Below, piece by piece: positions 60,025 to 64,000 of a stretch of DNA of 64,000 nt. The stretch spans positions 39,715,084-39,779,083 of the forward strand of contig CM060200.1 in the NCBI GenBank assembly GCA_030562195.1, read 5' to 3'. The notes beneath the pieces were generated by a model. That model did no database searches, was not told the DNA's origin, and worked only from the letters and a program-made list of their open reading frames with translations. Both the position numbers and the translations under genes were made by a program. The DNA comes from Nipponacmea schrenckii. Lineage: Eukaryota > Mollusca > Gastropoda > Lottiidae. Each line of letters starts with the position of its first letter. The first letter of the stretch is position 1.

Positions 60025-60676
60025 ATGGATCCACAAACTTTCATGGAAGTCGCCACAGTTGTGACAAAACTTAAAATGTTTCCATATTTCGACATAGCAC
60101 ATTATTTATTGATGTGTATTTCAGTGCGAGATGATATGCCCCAACCTCAAGGTGAGTTTTGATGTTACCTTTTTCTTACTGTACATTACAAATAGCTTAT
60201 CATTAGACAGACTCTGGAGCTAAAAATAAGTAATAATGCCGATGGTATGAGTACTAATACATGTGGTTTGGTATAGTGTAGTAAGAATGGAGATTGAACA
60301 TGAGATAAAACTATGATATCAGTAGTGTAATAATGCATACCTAGGCCTACTGTAATTAACTCTGCTGTTATACAATGTTGCACTTTGTATTGCAAATATA
60401 ACATACCAACAAATATAATATGATATATAGTTTCTGAAAAAGTCCCATCTAGTATAACAATGTTTGAAATACCTTCTGATATTAAGACATATTCTCCATA
60501 TATTTCTGTTACCTTTGAGTTGTCAGAATGAATTATTGTAAATGTATGATAAAGAAAAATAGTAAAGCTTTATCAAAGTTGACAGTATATCTGGTGCTAA
60601 TTTAAGTTAATTTGATAATTTTGTTGTAAATGTTCCAATATCTTCTCATGCTTTGTCTACATTACTGGAAGATTTT
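59467..60676 (+). repeat. Segmental duplication, copy 1 (about 1.2 kb, continues beyond comparison)
   Basis: Begins TGACAGGTTTGCTATCTGTA and is near-identical to 62789-64000, with an offset of 3322 to 3324 bp. Differences are a handful of substitutions and small A/T-run indels; near the end copy 2 has extra bases after GTAAAT. It contains promoter and first exon of a TMEM38 gene. Confidence 0.93.
60025..60151 (+). CDS. TMEM38 (TRIC channel) first coding exon, copy 1 - partial gene
   Basis: TRIC proteins are trimeric monovalent-cation channels of the ER/SR that balance charge during calcium release. The exon encodes 42 residues from MDPQTFMEVATVVTK through KMFPYFDIAHYLLMCISVRD and ends CAAG|GTGAG. 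The MFPxFDIAHYL string is the hallmark of TMEM38B/TMEM38A first exons. The remainder (further helices, KEV-type pore motif) is not in the window. An identical exon lies at 63349-63475. A or B paralogue cannot be decided; invertebrates usually have one gene. Confidence 0.8.
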
Positions 60677-61609
60677 AAAACATTTTATTTGAATGAGTTT
60701 CATGGATTTTATGTCAGAATGAGTTAAATTTTATTTTCATAAATTTAAAAAATCAACTATTTGTCTATGTGATTACCAATAATAATAATTTTTTAATAAC
60801 ATGGGTGAAAAATCAAGCCAAAGGCTTACTAAATTAAATACATATCAAAAAAAGAACATAATTCGTTTAGCTTAATACAATAAGATAAAGCTGAATATGA
60901 TAAAACACAGAATGATTTTATAATCAACAGGCAATAGCCTATCTATTACCATGAGAATATCTAATGGTATAACACCTTTGATATTAAGTTGAAGAGAGAA
61001 TAAAACATTGATATTTCAATATAATTACTTTGATATTGATTATTTGATTCTAGAACATGATAGCCGGTTCAAACTTAATGAAATCCACACTTAGCAAATA
61101 TTAGAAACTAATTAGTATTTTTATACTTCATTTTACTTTATTCTCTAGCTGGTAATAAATTATGATAGAAGACTACTGATTCTGTTACTGTTTATAAGAC
61201 ATATAGAAATAGGCGTATCATAAGCAGTAAGATAATGCAATAAAGTTATACCCAATAATCAACATATTTATTACTTGTCAATCTTGTTGCATTAGTTCAA
61301 GTTTAAGATGTGAATGTTATCAAGTTATAATTATATTTAATAAAAAATAAAAGTATATCATTAATCCATGTATCACTGTATTATGTCATTCCTTTTACAA
61401 TAAAAGCTTCCAAAATATTACAAATATTTAAAAAAAAATCTTATATGAGTGAAGAAGAAATGTCAACAGGTGATAATCACACAGCGAATGAGTGCACTCA
61501 TATTTAGCTGGTTGATGATAATCCATAAATCCTTATTGACTAAGCTTGAGAATTCAAATACTGTATCATGTTCGTAATAAAAGGAAGTAACTTATACTTG
61601 TGTATAATT
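60152..61609. other. TMEM38 intron 1 or inter-copy spacer, no gene seen
   Basis: AT-rich sequence after the donor at 60152. The first 525 bp belong to the duplicated block. The rest contains no recognisable exon. Confidence 0.5.
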
Positions 61610-61689
61610 TTCTTTTTATACGCCCACATGGAAATGTGGACGTATATTGCCGTCGCCCCTGTCCGTCCGTCCGTCGGTCCGTCCACATT
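61610..61689 (+). repeat. Leader of dispersed repeat (GTCCGTCCGT)
   Basis: ACGCCCACATGGAAATGTGG, a short palindrome, is followed by ACGTATATTGCCGTCGCC and CTGTCCGTCCGTCCGTCGG. Matches the inverse termini of the repeats at 350-930, 24440-24670 and 27110-27225. It directly precedes the 161-bp satellite. Confidence 0.75.
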
Positions 61690-62787
61690 TGTTGTATCCA
61701 CGATAGAGGATACAGTTTTTATCCGATCTTAATGAAATTTGGTATACATGTATATATTGATGATATCTCGGTCAAGTTCGAAAATGGAAATTATCGCATG
61801 ACCGTTTTTTTTGTTATTGCACTTGACATAGTAAAAACGCGTCAAATTTGGGTTGTATCCACAATAAAGGCTACAGTTTTTATCCAATCTTAATGAAACT
61901 TGGTATACATGTATATATTGATGATATCTCGGTCAAGTTCGAAAATGGAAGTTTTCGCATGAACGGTTTTTGAGTTAATGCCCTTGACTTAGTAAAAACG
62001 CGTCAAATTTGGGTTGTATCCACAATAGAGGCTACAGTTTTTATCCGATCTTAATGAAACTTGGTATACATGTATATATTGATGATATCTCGGTAAAGTT
62101 CGAAAATTGAAATTATTGAATGAATGGATTTTGAGTTATTGCTCTTGACTTAGTAAAAACACGTCAAATTTGGGTTGTATCCACAATAGAGGCTACAGTT
62201 TTTATCCGATCTTAATGAAACTTGGTATACATGTATATATTGATGATATCTCGGTCAAGTTCGAAAATGGAAATTTTCGCATGAACGGTTTTTGAGTTAT
62301 TGCCCTTGACTTAGTAAAAACGCGTCAAATTTGGGTTGTATCCACAATAGAGGCTATAGTTTTTATCCGGTCTTAATGAAACTTGGTATACATGTATATA
62401 TTGATGATATCTCGGTCAAGTTCGACAATTGAAATTATCGAATGAATGGATTTTGAGTTATTGCCCTTGACTTAGTAAAAACGTGTCAAATTTGGGTTGT
62501 ATTCACGATAGAAGCTACAGTTTTTATCCGATCTTAATGAAACTTGGTATACATGTATATATTGATGATATCTCGGTCAAGTTCGAAAATGGAAATTATC
62601 GCATGAACGGTTTTTGAGTTATTGCCCTTGACTTAGTAAAAACGCGTCAAATTTGGGTTGTATCCACAATAGAGGCTACAGTTTTTATCTGATCTTAATG
62701 AAACTTGGTATACATGTATATATTGATGATATCTCTGTCAAGTTCAAAAATGGAAATCATTGCATGAACGGATTTTGAGTTATTGCC
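61690..62787. repeat. 161-bp satellite array, about 7 copies
   Basis: GGTTGTATCC starts recur at 61690 (variant), 61851, 62012, 62173, 62334, 62495 and 62656, exactly 161 bp apart. Each unit contains TTTTTATCCGATCTTAATGA, TGATGATATCTCGGTCAAGT and GAGTTATTGCCCTTGACTTA. The copies are closely similar. The array ends abruptly at the start of the second TMEM38 block. Confidence 0.96.
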
Positions 62788-62788
62788 T

Positions 62789-64000
62789 TGACAGGTTTGC
62801 TATCTGTAATAGTGTTCACAGACCACAGTCACAATCTGACACTTCAAATCCATGTCTGTCCAGAACTATCAGAGTTTGTAAGTTAAATGACGATCATTTC
62901 TTGCACTATGTAGACATTTTTTGTGCATTTCTTGTAGGCCTACTCTGGAGTCACCTGCAGACTTTGTATCTTAATCAGATTTGTTAGATGATATCTACTG
63001 CGCAAATGATAAGAAAAGTCATTTCCTAAAAAAAAAAATTTAAGAGCCCATGAGGTGATTTATCATCAACCCTCATAAAAAAACTATGCATAGACAATGC
63101 TTAGGGTTGTTCTTTACAAATTGGTTTAGTTTCCTCTAAACACTTATGTCTCATCTCGCACTTTTCACAATCAAGGGCTGATATGAATTGACATGTCAGA
63201 CTACAAATGACTATAAATAAAGTTATTTCCCTTGAGTAGCGGCGCCAGTGTTGCGTGGCAATACATCTTCATCACTTGCCGGCTCATATTCCATCGTTTC
63301 TGTCTGCTGTGATCTTTTTCGCTTTGTTCGGCAGACAAGAGACTCAAGATGGATCCACAAACTTTCATGGAAGTCGCCACAGTTGTGACAAAACTTAAAA
63401 TGTTTCCATATTTCGACATAGCACATTATTTATTGATGTGTATTTCAGTGCGAGATGATATGCCCCAACCTCAAGGTGAGTTTTGATGTTACCTTTTTCT
63501 TACTGTACATTACAAATAGCTTATCATTAGACAGACTCTGGAGCTAAAAATAAGTAATAATGCCGATGGTATGAGTACTAATACATGTGGTTTGGTATAG
63601 TGTAGTAAGAATGGAGATTGAACATGAGATAAAACTATGATATCAGTAGAGTAATAATGCATACCTAGGCCTACTGTAATTAACTCTGCTGTTATACAAT
63701 GTTGCACTTTGTATTGCAAATATAACATACCAACAAATATAATATGATATATAGTTTCTGAAAAAGTCCCATCTAGTATAACAATGTTTGAAATACCTTC
63801 TGATATTAAGACATATTCTCCATATATTTCTGTTACCTTTGAGTTGTCAGAATGAATTATTGTAAATTTTTAAATTGATAAAGAAAAATAGTAAAGCTTA
63901 ATCAAAGTTGACAGTATATCTGGTGCTAATTTAAGTTAATTTGATAATTTTGTTGTAAATGTTCCAATATCTTCTCATGCTTTGTCTACATTACTGGAAG
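62789..64000 (+). repeat. Segmental duplication, copy 2 (runs off the window)
   Basis: Second copy of 59467-60676, joined at its left edge to the satellite array (GAGTTATTGCC then TTGACAGGTTTGC). Its right boundary is outside the window, so the true duplicated length is unknown. Confidence 0.93.
63349..63475 (+). CDS. TMEM38 (TRIC channel) first coding exon, copy 2 - partial gene
   Basis: Identical in its 127 coding bases to 60025-60151, including the donor CAAG|GTGAG, and preceded by the same 550 bp of upstream sequence. Nearest to the rest of the gene, which must lie beyond 64000 if it is colinear. It could be the functional start, an alternative one, or part of a second gene copy. Confidence 0.8.

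Noticed and set aside
59877..60102. Minus-strand frames with a CHNC/Cys pattern suggesting a zinc-finger peptide (repeated at 63201-63426)
   Set aside because: They lie antisense to TMEM38 exon 1 and its leader, which has family-specific protein similarity and a proper donor. Conservation between copies only reflects DNA duplication.
61600..61893. 97-codon frame beginning MYNFLFIRPHGNVDVYC
   Set aside because: Spans the leader and first satellite units of a dispersed repeat; not conserved as protein.

Overview
The window is nuclear DNA from an animal: AT-rich, split by many short spliceosomal introns, and littered with short interspersed repeats. The proteins are ordinary bilaterian housekeeping genes. 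The tRNA-like SINEs, numerous small foldback/MITE-like elements and a dispersed 'CGCCCACAT...GTCCGTCCGT' repeat suggest a lophotrochozoan, most likely a mollusc. That placement is inference; no species is claimed.

Layout from left to right: NSA2 (minus, 1124-6163) and FBXW5 (plus, 7126-10971) diverge from a shared promoter area that also holds a 319-bp-armed inverted repeat. A 4-kb gene-poor stretch with a 21-bp minisatellite follows. IPO11 (minus, 15034-27589) is complete in 26 coding exons (977 aa). Upstream of it lies a 754-bp element with terminal inverted repeats. UTP3/SAS10 (minus, 29752-36617) has 16 coding exons and a large 18-bp minisatellite in one intron. TMEM245 (minus, 38625-41099) is a single uninterrupted 824-aa reading frame. 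CTNS (cystinosin, minus, 43504-51828) and MRPL55 (plus, 51962-53359) are head to head, with start codons 133 bp apart. FKBP1A/FKBP12 (plus, 56124-58074) encodes 108 aa. The right end carries two near-identical copies of a first exon of a TMEM38 (TRIC) cation-channel gene (60025-60151 and 63349-63475), separated by a 161-bp-period satellite array. The rest of that gene lies outside the window.

The most notable results are as follows. (1) CTNS has two tandem, homologous 100-bp exons separated by only 33 nt. Both keep the same phase, and joint inclusion causes a frameshift, which is the signature of mutually exclusive exons swapping part of the first PQ-loop region. (2) IPO11 and FKBP1A each contain an AT-AC intron with U12-type 5' splice site and branch point; the reading frames close only if AT-AC boundaries are used. 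(3) The CTNS/MRPL55 bidirectional promoter carries a TCACGTGAC E-box like the TFEB/CLEAR site. (4) A TMEM38 promoter plus first exon is tandemly duplicated. (5) At least five small repeat families recur inside introns, some ending within about 12 nt of splice sites.

The genes do not form a pathway. Two act in ribosome assembly (NSA2 for 60S, UTP3 for 40S), one in the mitoribosome (MRPL55), and the rest in nuclear import, ubiquitination, lysosomal cystine export, protein folding and ER cation conductance. Exon coordinates were derived by hand from splice signals, frame closure and remembered family sequence. No transcript evidence was available.
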